From VFMC01 sp040380855 (GTDB lineage: Bacteria > Actinomycetota > Acidimicrobiia > Acidimicrobiales > Ilumatobacteraceae): DNA of 64,000 nucleotides. Position 1 is the first letter of the stretch; every line of letters begins with the position of its first letter. This document shows positions 15,647-25,261 of this stretch, in pieces. The DNA lies in assembly GCA_040380855.1 (NCBI GenBank), contig JBEIIG010000008.1:1-64000 (forward strand). The letters are read 5' to 3'. The position numbers and the translations under genes were made by a program. The notes under the pieces were generated by a model. That model was not told the DNA's origin. It saw nothing but the letters and a program-made list of their open reading frames with translations, and did not search any database.

Positions 15647-17179
15647 ATGAAGTACAAGATGAGCAGTGACCGACGCAGCCGGCGCGGCCGAGGGGCGGTG
15701 CTTGCCGTCGCGGCGTTGCTGGCCGGTGCGGCGGCCGCAGCGTGCGGGGGCGGCGACAGCGGGTCGAAGGGGGTGCTGCGGGTGGCGTACTACGCCGCCA
15801 GCGGGGCCGAGACGATGGACCCCTACGACGGCAACCGCTTCTGGCCGACCATCAACATGGTGTTCGACCGCCTCATCGGTGTTGACAAGGACTTCACGCC
15901 GATTCCCGAACTGGCCACTGTGTGGGAGCCCAACGCCGATCTCACCGAATGGACCATCACCCTGCGCGACAAGGTGACCTTCCACGACGGCAGCACGTTC
16001 GACTCGGCCGATGCGGTGTACAGCATCAACCGGATGATCGACCCCGAGTTCGACTCGCCGGTGCGTGCCGTGCTCGGCATCATCACCAAGGCCGAGGCGG
16101 TCGATCCGCTGACGGTGAAGCTCACGCTCGCCAGTGGCGAGGCCGACCTGCCCGTGCTGCTCGCCGATTACCGCGCCCTCATGACGCCGGAGGGCTCGCA
16201 GGACACCATCGGCACGAAACCGATCGGCACCGGGCCGTTCAAGATGGAGAAACTCGACGCCCAGGGCACCACCGTGTTGATGGCCAACGAGCAGTACTTT
16301 TTCGGCGCGCCGAAGGTGGCCCGCATCGAGATGCCCAACATCGCCGACGCAGCTGCCGCCACGCAGGCACTGTCGGCCGGGCAGGTCGATCTGATGCTCA
16401 CCATCGACGCCAAGAGCGCTGCGCTGTTCAGCGACACCTCGAAGTTCACCGTGCAGCGCATCGCATCGGGCGACTGGAATGCCATCGACTTCCGCGTCGA
16501 CCAGAAGCCCTACGACGATCCGAAGGTGCGCAAGGCGCTGCGCATCGCGGCCGACCGCCAGGCGCTCACCGATCTGGTGCTCGGCCCGGGAGGCGGCGTG
16601 CCGTCGTGCGACACGCCGGTGTGGAGCGGCGACCCCTACCGCTGGGACGGCGACTGCCCGCAAGACATCGAGGGTGCCAAGAAGCTGCTGGCCGAGGCCG
16701 GCTACCCCGATGGGATCGATATCGAGATCTTCACGAGCGATGTCGAAGAGCACATGGTCGAACTCGTCGAGGCCTACCAGGAGCAGGTGAAGGCAGCCGG
16801 CATCCGGGTGACGCTGACGATGACCGACGCGAGCAGCTACTGGGACAACGTGTGGATGATGGAGCCCGCCTTCGTCGACAGTTGGGGTCAGCGGCCCGCC
16901 GCCCAGGTGTTGAACGAGGTGTACCGCTCGACCGCCACATGGAACCCCACCGGCCAGGCCGACCCCGAGCTCGACGCGATGCTCGACGATGCCCGCTCGA
17001 CGCTCGATGCCGGCCAGCGCACCGAGAAGTACCGCGCCATCCAGCAATACCTGTTCGAGAACACGGCCACCTTCGTGCCGTACCACAAGACGCTGGTGCG
17101 TGCGATGAGCGCCGAGGTGAAGGGCATCGAGCCGGTGGTCATCGACGCTGTGCGGTGGGAGAAGATCGAGGTTGGCTGA
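15647..17179 (+). CDS. ABC transporter substrate-binding lipoprotein (family 5, peptide type)
   Basis: A 510-residue extracytoplasmic solute receptor of the dipeptide/oligopeptide/nickel class. A basic N-terminus and hydrophobic stretch end in a lipobox before Cys (AAAAAC, then Gly-rich). Family landmarks are ATVWEPNADLTEWTITLRD, VTFHDGSTFDSADAVYS and the IGTGPFKMEK segment. The ligand pocket residues cannot be interpreted to a substrate; peptides, opines, glycosides or nickel are all possible. It opens a four-gene operon with two permeases and a double ATPase. Confidence 0.9.
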   Translation: MKYKMSSDRRSRRGRGAVLAVAALLAGAAAAACGGGDSGSKGVLRVAYYAASGAETMDPYDGNRFWPTINMVFDRLIGVDKDFTPIPELATVWEPNADLTEWTITLRDKVTFHDGSTFDSADAVYSINRMIDPEFDSPVRAVLGIITKAEAVDPLTVKLTLASGEADLPVLLADYRALMTPEGSQDTIGTKPIGTGPFKMEKLDAQGTTVLMANEQYFFGAPKVARIEMPNIADAAAATQALSAGQVDLMLTIDAKSAALFSDTSKFTVQRIASGDWNAIDFRVDQKPYDDPKVRKALRIAADRQALTDLVLGPGGGVPSCDTPVWSGDPYRWDGDCPQDIEGAKKLLAEAGYPDGIDIEIFTSDVEEHMVELVEAYQEQVKAAGIRVTLTMTDASSYWDNVWMMEPAFVDSWGQRPAAQVLNEVYRSTATWNPTGQADPELDAMLDDARSTLDAGQRTEKYRAIQQYLFENTATFVPYHKTLVRAMSAEVKGIEPVVIDAVRWEKIEVG

Positions 17180-17182
17180 CCG

Positions 17183-18139
17183 GTGACCGGCTATGTGCTG
17201 AGGCGGGCGGCGCTGTCCATCGGTGTGTTCGTCGCGATGGCGGTGCTGACCTACCTGGGCATCGCGGCGCTGCCCGGTGACGCGTGCACGGCCCTGCTCG
17301 GCAAGTTCGCCACTGCAGGCAAGCTGGCCCAGTGCCGCGCCGAGCACGGTCTCGATGCACCGGTGCTGCAGCGCCTGGGCGACTGGATGCTCGGGCTGCT
17401 GCGCGGCGACCTCGGCTATTCGGTGAAGCGCAGTGCACCGGTGAGCGAACTGATCGCGCCGCGGATCCGCAATGCGCTGCTCCTCGCCGGTGTGGCCAGC
17501 CTGCTGGCCTTTCCGGCCGCCATCGCAGTGGGCCTGGCCACCGGTCGTCGCGAGCAGTCGAAGGTGAGCCGAGCGGTCGACTCGACTGCTCTCGTGGCGA
17601 TGACGCTGCCTGAGTTCGTCACCGCCTCGGTGTTGTGGCTGGTGCTGTCGGTGTGGCTGCCCATCCTGCCGGCGGTCACCGTGGTGAGCAGCGACGACTC
17701 GCTGCTCGACCTGCTGCCCAACGTGTGGCTGCCGGCGATCACGCTCGCCGTGCTCGTCTTCGCGCACGTGATGCGATCGATGCGTGCCTCGGTGTCGGCC
17801 ACATCGCGACGGCCGTTCGCCGACGCGGCCCGCTTGCGCGGCGTACCGGAGCGGGCGGTGGTGCGCCGTCACATCCTGCCGGCCTCGCTGCCGCCCACGG
17901 TGAACGTCGTGGCGGTCACCGCGGCCTGGCTGCTCACCGGCACGTTCGTGGTCGAGGTGGTCTTCAACTATCCGGGCCTGGGGCGTCTCGCTGTCGATGC
18001 GATCGCCGACCGCGACACCGACCTCATCTTGGCCCTCACCCTGCTCGGCCTCGGCGTGTTCATCGTCGCGTCGTTCCTCGCCGACACGGTGATCCGTCTG
18101 CTCGACCCGCGGGTGCGGGCAGGGGTGGGGCGAGCATGA
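17183..18139 (+). CDS. ABC transporter permease, DppB type
   Basis: A 318-residue permease with six predicted membrane helices, starting at GTG just 3 bases after the binding-protein stop. The N-terminal YVLRRAALSIGVF and a long loop after the first helix are typical of DppB/OppB. The cytoplasmic coupling motif RLRGVPERAVVRRHILPASL (EAA loop) contacts the ATPase. It pairs with the DppC-type permease whose ATG overlaps its stop. Confidence 0.9.
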   Translation: MTGYVLRRAALSIGVFVAMAVLTYLGIAALPGDACTALLGKFATAGKLAQCRAEHGLDAPVLQRLGDWMLGLLRGDLGYSVKRSAPVSELIAPRIRNALLLAGVASLLAFPAAIAVGLATGRREQSKVSRAVDSTALVAMTLPEFVTASVLWLVLSVWLPILPAVTVVSSDDSLLDLLPNVWLPAITLAVLVFAHVMRSMRASVSATSRRPFADAARLRGVPERAVVRRHILPASLPPTVNVVAVTAAWLLTGTFVVEVVFNYPGLGRLAVDAIADRDTDLILALTLLGLGVFIVASFLADTVIRLLDPRVRAGVGRA

Positions 18140-18972
18140 CCGCGGTGAACGCTGCACCAGCGGCGACTGTCGTCGCATGGAGGCGCCGATGGCTGTCGGT
18201 GGGCGCCGTCGTGGTTGCCGCCCACCTGCTGCTGGCCGTGTTCGTGCCGTTGTTGCCACTGCAGTCGCCCACCGCACAGGACGCCACCGCAGTGTTGCAG
18301 GGCATGTCGCGGGCGCACTGGCTGGGCACCGACGACCTGGGCCGCGACGTGCTGTCGCGCACGCTCTGGGGCGGCCGTCCGTCGATCGGGATCGCGTTCG
18401 GTGCGGCACTGCTGGCGGCGCTGCTCGGTGTGCTCATCGGCACGGCCGCAGCGCTGGCGGGTGGCTGGCTCGACGATGTGCTCATGCGTGTCAACGATGT
18501 ACTGCTGGCACTGCCGTCGCTGCTGGTGCTGATGCTCGTGGCGAGTTTCATCGGGCGGCAACCCGTGGTGCTGATGGTCACCCTGGCGGTGATGTACGCC
18601 CCGCCGATCGCCCGCCTGGTACGTGGCGCCACACTCGGTGTGCTCGGCCGCGACTTCGTGGTGGCAGCTCGGCTGCGGGGTGCGCGGTCGGCCGAGATCG
18701 TGACCCGCGAGGTGCTGCCCAACATCCGCGGGGTGGTGATCACCGAGGTGGCGATGCAGTTCTCGTGGATCCTGCTGGCCTTCAGTTCGCTCAGTTTCCT
18801 GGGCCTCGGCACCGCGCCTCCGACACCGGAGTGGGGCCTGATGGTGGCCGGTGCCCGCACCTACATCACGGTGAACGCGCTGCCGTTGGTGGCACCGATG
18901 GTGATGCTCGCCTCACTGGTGCTGGCGGTCAACTCGTTGATCGACCGCAGTGCGCTCGAGGACCACCCGTGA
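18136..18972 (+). CDS. ABC transporter permease, DppC type
   Basis: A 278-residue permease starting at ATG 18136, overlapping the previous stop (ATGA). It has the DppC signature HWLGTDDLGRDVLSRTLWGG after the first helix, and an EAA loop AARLRGARSAEIVTREVLPN. The C-terminus EWGLMVAGA is standard for the family. It forms the channel with the DppB-type protein. Confidence 0.9.
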   Translation: MTAVNAAPAATVVAWRRRWLSVGAVVVAAHLLLAVFVPLLPLQSPTAQDATAVLQGMSRAHWLGTDDLGRDVLSRTLWGGRPSIGIAFGAALLAALLGVLIGTAAALAGGWLDDVLMRVNDVLLALPSLLVLMLVASFIGRQPVVLMVTLAVMYAPPIARLVRGATLGVLGRDFVVAARLRGARSAEIVTREVLPNIRGVVITEVAMQFSWILLAFSSLSFLGLGTAPPTPEWGLMVAGARTYITVNALPLVAPMVMLASLVLAVNSLIDRSALEDHP

Positions 18973-20537
18973 CCGCCCCCGCCATCGAGGTGCACGGGCT
19001 CACCATTGCGCCACGCGGCACCGGTGCGAGCTCGGCCGTGCTGCGCGACATCCATCTGGAGGTCGCCCCCGGCACCCGTCTGGGCGTGGTGGGCGAGTCG
19101 GGCAGCGGGAAGTCGACCCTGCTCCGGGCGCTCGTCGGCGCCTGCGGCCGGGGACTGTGCGTGGTGGCCGGGTCGGCACGAACCGCCGGCCACGATCTGT
19201 TCGCGATGGCCGAGGCCGAACGGCGCGCGCTGCTCGGTACTGCCGTGGCCCTGGTGCCGCAGAGCATCGGGCTGTCGCTCACCCCGCACCTCACCGTCGA
19301 AGCCCACTTCCGCGATGTCGGTGCGGTCGATCGGGTCGTGCCGCTGCTCGACGAGGTGGGCCTGCGCGGCGAGGCGATGCGCGGTCGGTACCCGCACGAA
19401 CTGTCGGGCGGCGAGCAGCAGCGCGTTCTGTTGGCGCTCGGCCTCGCCCGCGATCCGGCGGTGCTGCTGCTCGACGAACCCACGTCGGCGCTCGATGTGG
19501 GCGTGGCCGACGGCATCCTCCGCATGCTCGACGACACCCAGCGGCGGCGTGGGTTGACGCTCGTGGTGGTGAGCCACGACCTCGGTGTGATCGAGCGGGT
19601 GGCCACCCGTGTGGTGGTGATGCGCGGCGGCGAGATCGTCGAGGACGCGCCCGTCGAGCAGGTCACCTCGGCACCCGCGCACCCGTACACGCAGGCACTG
19701 CTGGCCGCGGCGCCGTCGCTCGGGCGTCGGCATCGACGGCGTGCCGCGGTGCCGACACCCGTGGAGCGTGGCGACGTGCTCGTGCGTGCCGAGGGGCTCA
19801 CGGTGGTGCGCTCGAGCGCCGAGGCAGGGCGGGCGCGGCGCGGCCAGTGGCGGAGCACGACGGCCCTCGACCAGGTGAGCATCGACGTGCGCCGGGGCGA
19901 GATCCTGGGGGTGATCGGCGAATCGGGCAGCGGGAAGTCGACGCTGCTGAAGACGATGTGCGGCATGCTGGCGTCGACGGCCGGCACGCTGCGACTCGCC
20001 GACGGCACCGACCTCACCACACCGCTGCGGCGCCGGCCGGTGCATCTGCTGCGCCGTCTCCAGATGGTGCTCCAGAACCCCGACGACTCGCTGAACCCTG
20101 CGCACTCGGTGCGGCGAATCCTGCAGGCGGGAACGACGCTCGACGAGGCCGCCACGATCGACCTGCTCGAGACCGTCGAGTTGGGCGCAACCATGCTCGA
20201 TCGTCGACCCGCCCAGTTGTCGGGTGGCGAGAAGCAGCGCGTGGCCATCGCCCGAGCCCTTGCCCGCGAACCCGAGGTGCTGCTGCTCGACGAGGTGACA
20301 TCGGCGCTCGATGTGACGGTGCAGGCGGCCGTGCTCGACACGCTCCTCGACCTCCACGAACGCACCGGCACCACGATGGTGTTCGTGTCGCACGATCTGG
20401 CGGTGGTGGGGTCGATCGCCGATCGGATCGCTGTTCTGCGCAATGGCCGCCTGGTCGAACTGGGCGATGCCGACACCGTGTTGGCGTCGCCTGCCGACGA
20501 GTACACGGCGTCGCTGGTGGCGTTGGCGCGCCGTTGA
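18969..20537 (+). CDS. fused double ATPase of peptide-type ABC importer (DppD-DppF)
   Basis: A 522-residue protein with two complete ABC ATPase domains. Each has a Walker A GESGSGKST, a signature (LSGGEQQRV in the first, LSGGEKQRV in the second) and a Walker B (LLLDEPTSALD and LLLDEVTSALD). A typical HPYTQALLAAAP peptide-transporter tail ends the first domain. A basic linker (GRRHRRRA) joins the halves. In E. coli the two ATPases are separate genes, so this is a natural fusion, as seen in other lineages. In the second domain the usual DEP is DEV. GTG start overlaps the permease stop. Confidence 0.92.
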   Translation: MTAPAIEVHGLTIAPRGTGASSAVLRDIHLEVAPGTRLGVVGESGSGKSTLLRALVGACGRGLCVVAGSARTAGHDLFAMAEAERRALLGTAVALVPQSIGLSLTPHLTVEAHFRDVGAVDRVVPLLDEVGLRGEAMRGRYPHELSGGEQQRVLLALGLARDPAVLLLDEPTSALDVGVADGILRMLDDTQRRRGLTLVVVSHDLGVIERVATRVVVMRGGEIVEDAPVEQVTSAPAHPYTQALLAAAPSLGRRHRRRAAVPTPVERGDVLVRAEGLTVVRSSAEAGRARRGQWRSTTALDQVSIDVRRGEILGVIGESGSGKSTLLKTMCGMLASTAGTLRLADGTDLTTPLRRRPVHLLRRLQMVLQNPDDSLNPAHSVRRILQAGTTLDEAATIDLLETVELGATMLDRRPAQLSGGEKQRVAIARALAREPEVLLLDEVTSALDVTVQAAVLDTLLDLHERTGTTMVFVSHDLAVVGSIADRIAVLRNGRLVELGDADTVLASPADEYTASLVALARR

Positions 20538-21542
20538 TCAGGCGGGGTCCGGCACCACGGCCTGCACGGCGATGGTGGCGACATATCCGCGGTGGTCGCT
20601 ACCAGGCACCACGATGTCGAGCATGTCGACCCCGACCGCCCCGTTGCGCACGAGCGCATGGTCGATGCGCACGAACGGCGGGAAGAAACGGTTGGCGGGC
20701 CACGATCGCGACCAGCCCTTGCCCACCTGTTCGTGCACGTCGTCGAGGCCCCAGTCGAGCATGTGGCGGAACGCCGGGTGCCAGCGCGACGCATTGAAGT
20801 CGCCGGCGACGATGGTGGGGAGGTCGGAGTCGGCGGCCGTGCGGCCGATGGTGCGGAGATCGTCGCTCCAGAGCCCCACATCGGACTGCGAGCTGGCCGG
20901 CACCGGGTGTACGAGGATGATGCGCGTCGCCACGCCGCGTACGTCGATCGTGGCGATGATGCCCAGCTGGTGGCCGATCGGTGCCACGATCGACTCGATG
21001 ATCGGCAGACGGCTGAACAACACGATGCCCGTGCGATCGTTGCGCGGCATCGCCGAGCGGTAGGGATAGCGCACGTTCACACCCTGGGCCTCGAGCGCGG
21101 CCGCGGCCACCGGGTTGTACTCGACGATGCCGAGCACGTCGGCGTCGAGGTCGAGCAGCGCTGTGGCTGCTGCATCGATCGAGGGATTCTCGTAGTAGAT
21201 GTTCGACACGGCCATCACCAACTGCGGGGCAGCGGGGTCGACGACCGGGCGGTCACTGCCGCCGATCACCGGCATCAACACGGTCACCAGGCCGGCCGCG
21301 GCCACGGCATTGAGCAGCACCACCGGCCACATCCGCACGACGAGCGCCACGAGGATCAGCCCGATGGCGCCGATCACCACCACCGGCGTGAGGGCCTGCA
21401 GAGCGAACACCAGGGCGAGCCCCGTCACCCCGAAGGCCTGGCTGATGGCGAGGACGCCGACGGCGGCGGTGGCCAACCACAACGCCAGGCGCACGAGCGT
21501 GGCGAACAGGGGTTGTGGGGTGGAGACCTCTTCGTCGCTCAT
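20538..21542 (-). CDS. membrane-anchored EEP-family hydrolase
   Basis: A 334-residue protein with three closely spaced N-terminal membrane helices (about residues 14-35, 40-62, 65-90). They precede an outward-facing or membrane-proximal endonuclease/exonuclease/phosphatase domain. Catalytic landmarks are VSNIYYEN, LGIVEYNP (Glu), VHPVPAS, AGDFNASRWHP and GSDHRGYVA (Asp-His). Similar bacterial proteins are annotated YafD-like or phospholipase-like without known substrate. It is convergent with the ABC operon, touching its stop. Confidence 0.78.
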   Translation of the reverse strand: MSDEEVSTPQPLFATLVRLALWLATAAVGVLAISQAFGVTGLALVFALQALTPVVVIGAIGLILVALVVRMWPVVLLNAVAAAGLVTVLMPVIGGSDRPVVDPAAPQLVMAVSNIYYENPSIDAAATALLDLDADVLGIVEYNPVAAAALEAQGVNVRYPYRSAMPRNDRTGIVLFSRLPIIESIVAPIGHQLGIIATIDVRGVATRIILVHPVPASSQSDVGLWSDDLRTIGRTAADSDLPTIVAGDFNASRWHPAFRHMLDWGLDDVHEQVGKGWSRSWPANRFFPPFVRIDHALVRNGAVGVDMLDIVVPGSDHRGYVATIAVQAVVPDPA

Positions 21543-21758
21543 CAGGTGGTTCGCTCGTACGTGGTGCGTGCGGGCAGCAACGATTCATAGTGGCGCAGGG
21601 TGATCGACATCCAGCGCCGTTGGACCCTTTTCAGCCGCAGCGCGAGGGGGACACGCTCGAGGGGCAGGTGGCTCACGCACGCAGCGTAGAGCGGGTGGGG
21701 CGATCACGTACGCTCACGACCATGCGCCGAGGGGAGGCGCTGTGGTGGGGGAGGACCG

Positions 21759-22583
21759 ATGGACGACAAGCCCGACGAAGCAACGACCGGTGCAGCGAGT
21801 GATGCAGCGAGTGACGTCCGCCGACGGTGGCTCGCAGCCCGGGTGCTGCTGGCCGTGGTGGCCGTACTGGCGCTGGTGGGCGCGTTCGTGGGTGTCGCGG
21901 TGCTGAACCGCGTGAGCACCACCTACGAGGTGGCCTTGGCGCTCACCCGCGACACCGCCGACGCCGCAGCCGATGCTTCGAGCAGCGCGGTCGACATCGC
22001 CAACGGCGTGTCGGAACTGGGGGCGGGCGCGTCGACCACGCTGACCGCCACCCAGCAGGTGCTCGACTCGGCAGCAACGGCCGCCGACGGTGTGGGCACC
22101 GCCTTGTCGACCAATGTGGCCGATGCCGTCAGCGGGTCGGCCAGCATCGCCAACCGGCTGGCCCGCTTCGTCGAGGTGATCGAGCGGTTCATCCCGGGCA
22201 ACAGCCAGTCGTTGGCCGAAGACCTGCGCACATTCGCCAACGGCATCGAGCCGGTGCCCGACCAACTGCGCACCCTCGGCACCCAGCTGGCGACGACGGC
22301 CGACGAGATCGAAGCGGCGTCGGCTTCGCTGGGGCCGGTGTCGGAGCAACTGCAGACCACGGCTGCCGATCTCGCCTCGGCCACCGCCGACATCGAGCAG
22401 GCCGCGAAGGTGGCGAACGAGATCGCCGCCAGGGCCCAGGCCGAACTCGACGCGTCGAACAGCACCTTCACCCTGGCCAAGGTGCTGCTGTTCGTGTTCG
22501 GACTGGTGATCGCCTTCGCCTGCGTCGCCGGCGAACGGGTGATCAGCGTCGCCCAGCGGCGGTCGGCGGCGCAGCACGCCTGA
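21759..22583 (+). CDS. predicted membrane protein with coiled-coil-like periplasmic region
   Basis: A 274-residue protein with no recognised family. After a charged N-terminus there is a membrane helix (about 26-50). A region of about 170 residues rich in Ala, Thr, Ser and Asp with heptad-like spacing follows (ATADEIEAASASLGPVSEQL is a sample). A second helix (about 239-262) and a short basic tail end it. The layout resembles methyl-accepting or stalk-type coiled coils but lacks a signalling tip. A strong GGGGGAGG precedes the ATG. It stands alone, upstream of and convergent with tRNA-Leu. Confidence 0.6.
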   Translation: MDDKPDEATTGAASDAASDVRRRWLAARVLLAVVAVLALVGAFVGVAVLNRVSTTYEVALALTRDTADAAADASSSAVDIANGVSELGAGASTTLTATQQVLDSAATAADGVGTALSTNVADAVSGSASIANRLARFVEVIERFIPGNSQSLAEDLRTFANGIEPVPDQLRTLGTQLATTADEIEAASASLGPVSEQLQTTAADLASATADIEQAAKVANEIAARAQAELDASNSTFTLAKVLLFVFGLVIAFACVAGERVISVAQRRSAAQHA

Positions 22584-22584
22584 G

Positions 22585-22667
22585 TGGTGCGGGCGGTGGG
22601 ACTCGAACCCACACTCCGAGGAACAGGAACCTAAATCCTGCGCGTCTGCCAGTTTCGCCACGCCCGC
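22585..22667 (-). tRNA. tRNA-Leu (anticodon TAG)
   Basis: An 83-nt class II tRNA including an encoded CCA (22585-22587). GCGGGCG pairs with CGCCCGC in the acceptor stem. The anticodon loop reads TTTAGGT within the stem CAGGA/TCCTG, giving anticodon TAG. A long variable arm precedes GGTTCGAGTCC of the T-arm, as expected for leucine. Confidence 0.95.
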
Positions 22668-22682
22668 AGCGATGCGGTCACG

Positions 22683-23876
22683 TTAGCCAACGACCTGCAC
22701 GGCGAGTCCGGCGATATCGGTATCGGGTAGGCGGTCGAGCGCTGCGCCCCGCACGACGAGGGCGCGGTTCGGCACCAACTCGCGCCGACGCCCTGTGACG
22801 AGCGGCCGGCCGTTGTGCAGCACCTGCAGGCGGCCGGTGACGAACGCGTCGGTGCGCACCGTCAGGTGTCCGTCGCACCACGTGGCCCAGCGCAGCGGTG
22901 CGGTGACGTCGATGGGGTGTACGGCTTCAGGCCACCGGCGGTCGGCGAGCCATGTCTGCACCGCGGTCGCCACGTGCATGCCGTCGAGCGCGCACCGGTC
23001 GGCCGATTCGGCGGGGTGGACGAGGTTGCCGATCGCGAACATGCCGGGTGCAGCGGTGCGCATCGCCCGATCGGTGGCCGGACCGCGGGTACCGGGGGTG
23101 AGCGAGAGCCCGGTGCGACGGACGAGTTCGTACTCGGGCACCCAGTCGCCCGTGAACACCACCGTGTCGCAGTCGATGCGGGTGCCATCGGTGAGCACCA
23201 CGGCCTCCACCCGCTCGCGGCCGACGATCGTGTCGATGTCGACGCCGGTGTGCACCGGCACCCGTCGCCGCCCGGCGGTGGCCCAGCGCAACGGTGCCAC
23301 GGTCTGATCGCGGGGGAGTGGCGTGATCATCGCGACGGTGCTGCAGCCACCGTGCTCGAGCGACCAGATGGCCGAGAAGCTGACGTGCTCGGCGCCCACC
23401 ACCACGGCGCGGGTGCCCACCCGACGGTGGTGGAGCGCAGTGAGATGCTGCACTGAACCGGTGGTGAACACCCCGCGAGGCCGGTCGCCCGCCACGAGGC
23501 GCGCCGAACGGGGCCGCTCGCGTGTGCCGGTTGCCAGCACCACGGCGTCGGCGACGAGCCGCTCGCCGGTGGCCGTCACCACGGTCAACGGGCCGGCGGC
23601 CGGCTCGACGTCGATCACCGTGGTGGCGGCGCGCACCGTGGCGCCGGCTCGCTCGGCCGCATCGACCAGGCGGCGGGCGTAGCGCGGGCCGGTGGTGAGC
23701 CGGTGCAGGTCGCGCAACCCGAACCCGAGGTGGTCGGTGTGTCGAGGTGCGCCGCCCGGTTCGCCCTCACGGTCGAGCACGGTCACGTCGATCGCCCCAC
23801 CGACGCGCAGGCGGCGGGCGGCCGTGAGCCCGGCAGGCCCTGCGCCCACGATCACCACGTGCGGGGTGCGGCTCAT
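22683..23876 (-). CDS. GlpB/NADH-oxidase-like FAD oxidoreductase
   Basis: A 397-residue pyridine-nucleotide-disulfide-type flavoprotein. The N-terminal HVVIVGAGPAGLTAARRLR is a Rossmann FAD motif, and RAVVVGAEHVSFSAIWSLEH is a second dinucleotide fold. GMFAIGNLVHP marks the FAD-binding C-terminal loop. No redox CxxC is seen. It overlaps the end of the GlpA-like gene (ATGA) and follows glpK. In Thermotoga and many Firmicutes the same trio turns glycerol-3-phosphate into dihydroxyacetone phosphate, with this protein passing electrons on. That role is inferred from context. Confidence 0.78.
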   Translation of the reverse strand: MSRTPHVVIVGAGPAGLTAARRLRVGGAIDVTVLDREGEPGGAPRHTDHLGFGLRDLHRLTTGPRYARRLVDAAERAGATVRAATTVIDVEPAAGPLTVVTATGERLVADAVVLATGTRERPRSARLVAGDRPRGVFTTGSVQHLTALHHRRVGTRAVVVGAEHVSFSAIWSLEHGGCSTVAMITPLPRDQTVAPLRWATAGRRRVPVHTGVDIDTIVGRERVEAVVLTDGTRIDCDTVVFTGDWVPEYELVRRTGLSLTPGTRGPATDRAMRTAAPGMFAIGNLVHPAESADRCALDGMHVATAVQTWLADRRWPEAVHPIDVTAPLRWATWCDGHLTVRTDAFVTGRLQVLHNGRPLVTGRRRELVPNRALVVRGAALDRLPDTDIAGLAVQVVG

Positions 23877-25261
23877 CGGTCGACCGGCCATCCGGTGAGC
23901 GCTGCCACCTCGGCCAGGCAGAAGAACCCCTGGCAGCGTCCGGCCAGCGCGCGGGTGCGCCGTCGCAACCCGTCGGGGTCGACGGCGGGTAGTGGCCCGC
24001 TGCAGGCGGCGACGATCTCGTCGGCGGTCACCCGTTCGCAGTGGCACACGATCCGGCCACCTCGCTGATAGGGGCGTACGCCGGCTTCGCCGAGCGGTGT
24101 GCGACGCACGGCCACCACCGTCGCCGGGTCGGCCGGGTGCAGGTCGAGTCCGATCGCGGCCAGTCGCTCGGCTGCCTCCTCGGCGAGGGCCATCGACGCG
24201 GTGAGTCCGGTCGAACGGATGGTGCCCAGGCACACGTAGCGGGCGCCTGCGTCGGCCGACACCTGGTAGTCGCTGAACTCGCAAGCAGGCCGCAGACCCG
24301 CATACACGGCGGTCACCTCTTCGTCGACGAGCGCAGGCAGGATGCGGCGACCCTTGGTCAGCAGGCCGTCGAGACCCGCCCGTGTGGAACCGGTGGCGGT
24401 GCGATCGTCGATGTCGTCGGCGGTGGGGCCGAGCATCACGTTGCCGAACACCGTGGGTGCCACGAGCACGCCCTTGGTGGTGGCGGTGGGCGCCGGCAGC
24501 ACGGTGCGGTGCAGCAACGGCCGGGCCACCTTGTCGAACACGATCAACTCGCCGCGCCGCGGCCGGATGGTGAACCCGTCGAACCCCATCGCCCGGTGCA
24601 GGGTGTCGCCGTGCAGGCCGGCGGCGTTGACGACGAACCGGGTGTGCACCCGGCGGCCGTGGGCGGTGACGAGCGTGGTGACATCGCTCGCGGTCTCGAC
24701 GGCGACCACGCGGTGCTCGAGCAGCACGGTGCAGCCGTTGGCCATCGCCTGCTCGGCGAAGGCGAGGGGTGTGGCCCATGGGTCGATGATGTGCTCGTCG
24801 GGCACCACCATCGCCCCGGTGGCGCCGGGCCCCAGATGCGGTTCGAGTTCGTGTGCGGTGGCGGCGTCGACCACCTCGGCGCGGGTGTAGCCGTTGGCCG
24901 CTGCTTTGGCGGCGAGGGCAGGCAGGTTGGCCGCCTGTTCGTCGTCCCAGGCCACCAGCACGGCGCCGGTGTGTTCCACCGCGATGCCCGCCGTAGGCGC
25001 ATAGGCGCTCAGCAGGTCGTACCCGCGGGCGACCAGGCGCGCTTCGAGCGTGCCCGGCGTGGCGTCGAAGCCGGTGTGCAAGATGGCCGTATTGGCCTTG
25101 CTGGTGCCGGCTCCCACGTCGCGGTTGGCGTCGAGCAGCGCCACCCGCAACGGGCTGCCTCCGGTCGTGTGCAGCGACAACAAGCGGGCGACCGCGCAAC
25201 CCACCACGCCGGCGCCCACCACGACGACGTCGTACACGGGCGAGTCGGCGGTGTCGCTCAT
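23873..25261 (-). CDS. GlpA-like FAD glycerol-3-phosphate dehydrogenase with Fe-S tail
   Basis: A 462-residue flavoprotein. The N-terminal DVVVVGAGVVGCAVARLL binds FAD, and the middle is a DAO-fold substrate domain (TSKANTAILHTGFDA, then GELIVFDK). The last 65 residues form a BFD-like [2Fe-2S] module with cysteines in CHC and CQGFFC, as in anaerobic GlpA. Start ATG 25261 overlaps the glpK stop. The next gene overlaps its own stop. Together with glycerol kinase this makes a glycerol-use operon. An L-2-hydroxyglutarate oxidase-like activity is the main alternative. Confidence 0.82.
   Translation of the reverse strand: MSDTADSPVYDVVVVGAGVVGCAVARLLSLHTTGGSPLRVALLDANRDVGAGTSKANTAILHTGFDATPGTLEARLVARGYDLLSAYAPTAGIAVEHTGAVLVAWDDEQAANLPALAAKAAANGYTRAEVVDAATAHELEPHLGPGATGAMVVPDEHIIDPWATPLAFAEQAMANGCTVLLEHRVVAVETASDVTTLVTAHGRRVHTRFVVNAAGLHGDTLHRAMGFDGFTIRPRRGELIVFDKVARPLLHRTVLPAPTATTKGVLVAPTVFGNVMLGPTADDIDDRTATGSTRAGLDGLLTKGRRILPALVDEEVTAVYAGLRPACEFSDYQVSADAGARYVCLGTIRSTGLTASMALAEEAAERLAAIGLDLHPADPATVVAVRRTPLGEAGVRPYQRGGRIVCHCERVTADEIVAACSGPLPAVDPDGLRRRTRALAGRCQGFFCLAEVAALTGWPVDR

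Noticed and set aside
15473..18409. A 978-codon minus-strand frame opposite the ABC operon
   Set aside because: The opposite strand carries a complete, translationally coupled transporter operon. The frame is His/Arg/Gln-rich with no motif.
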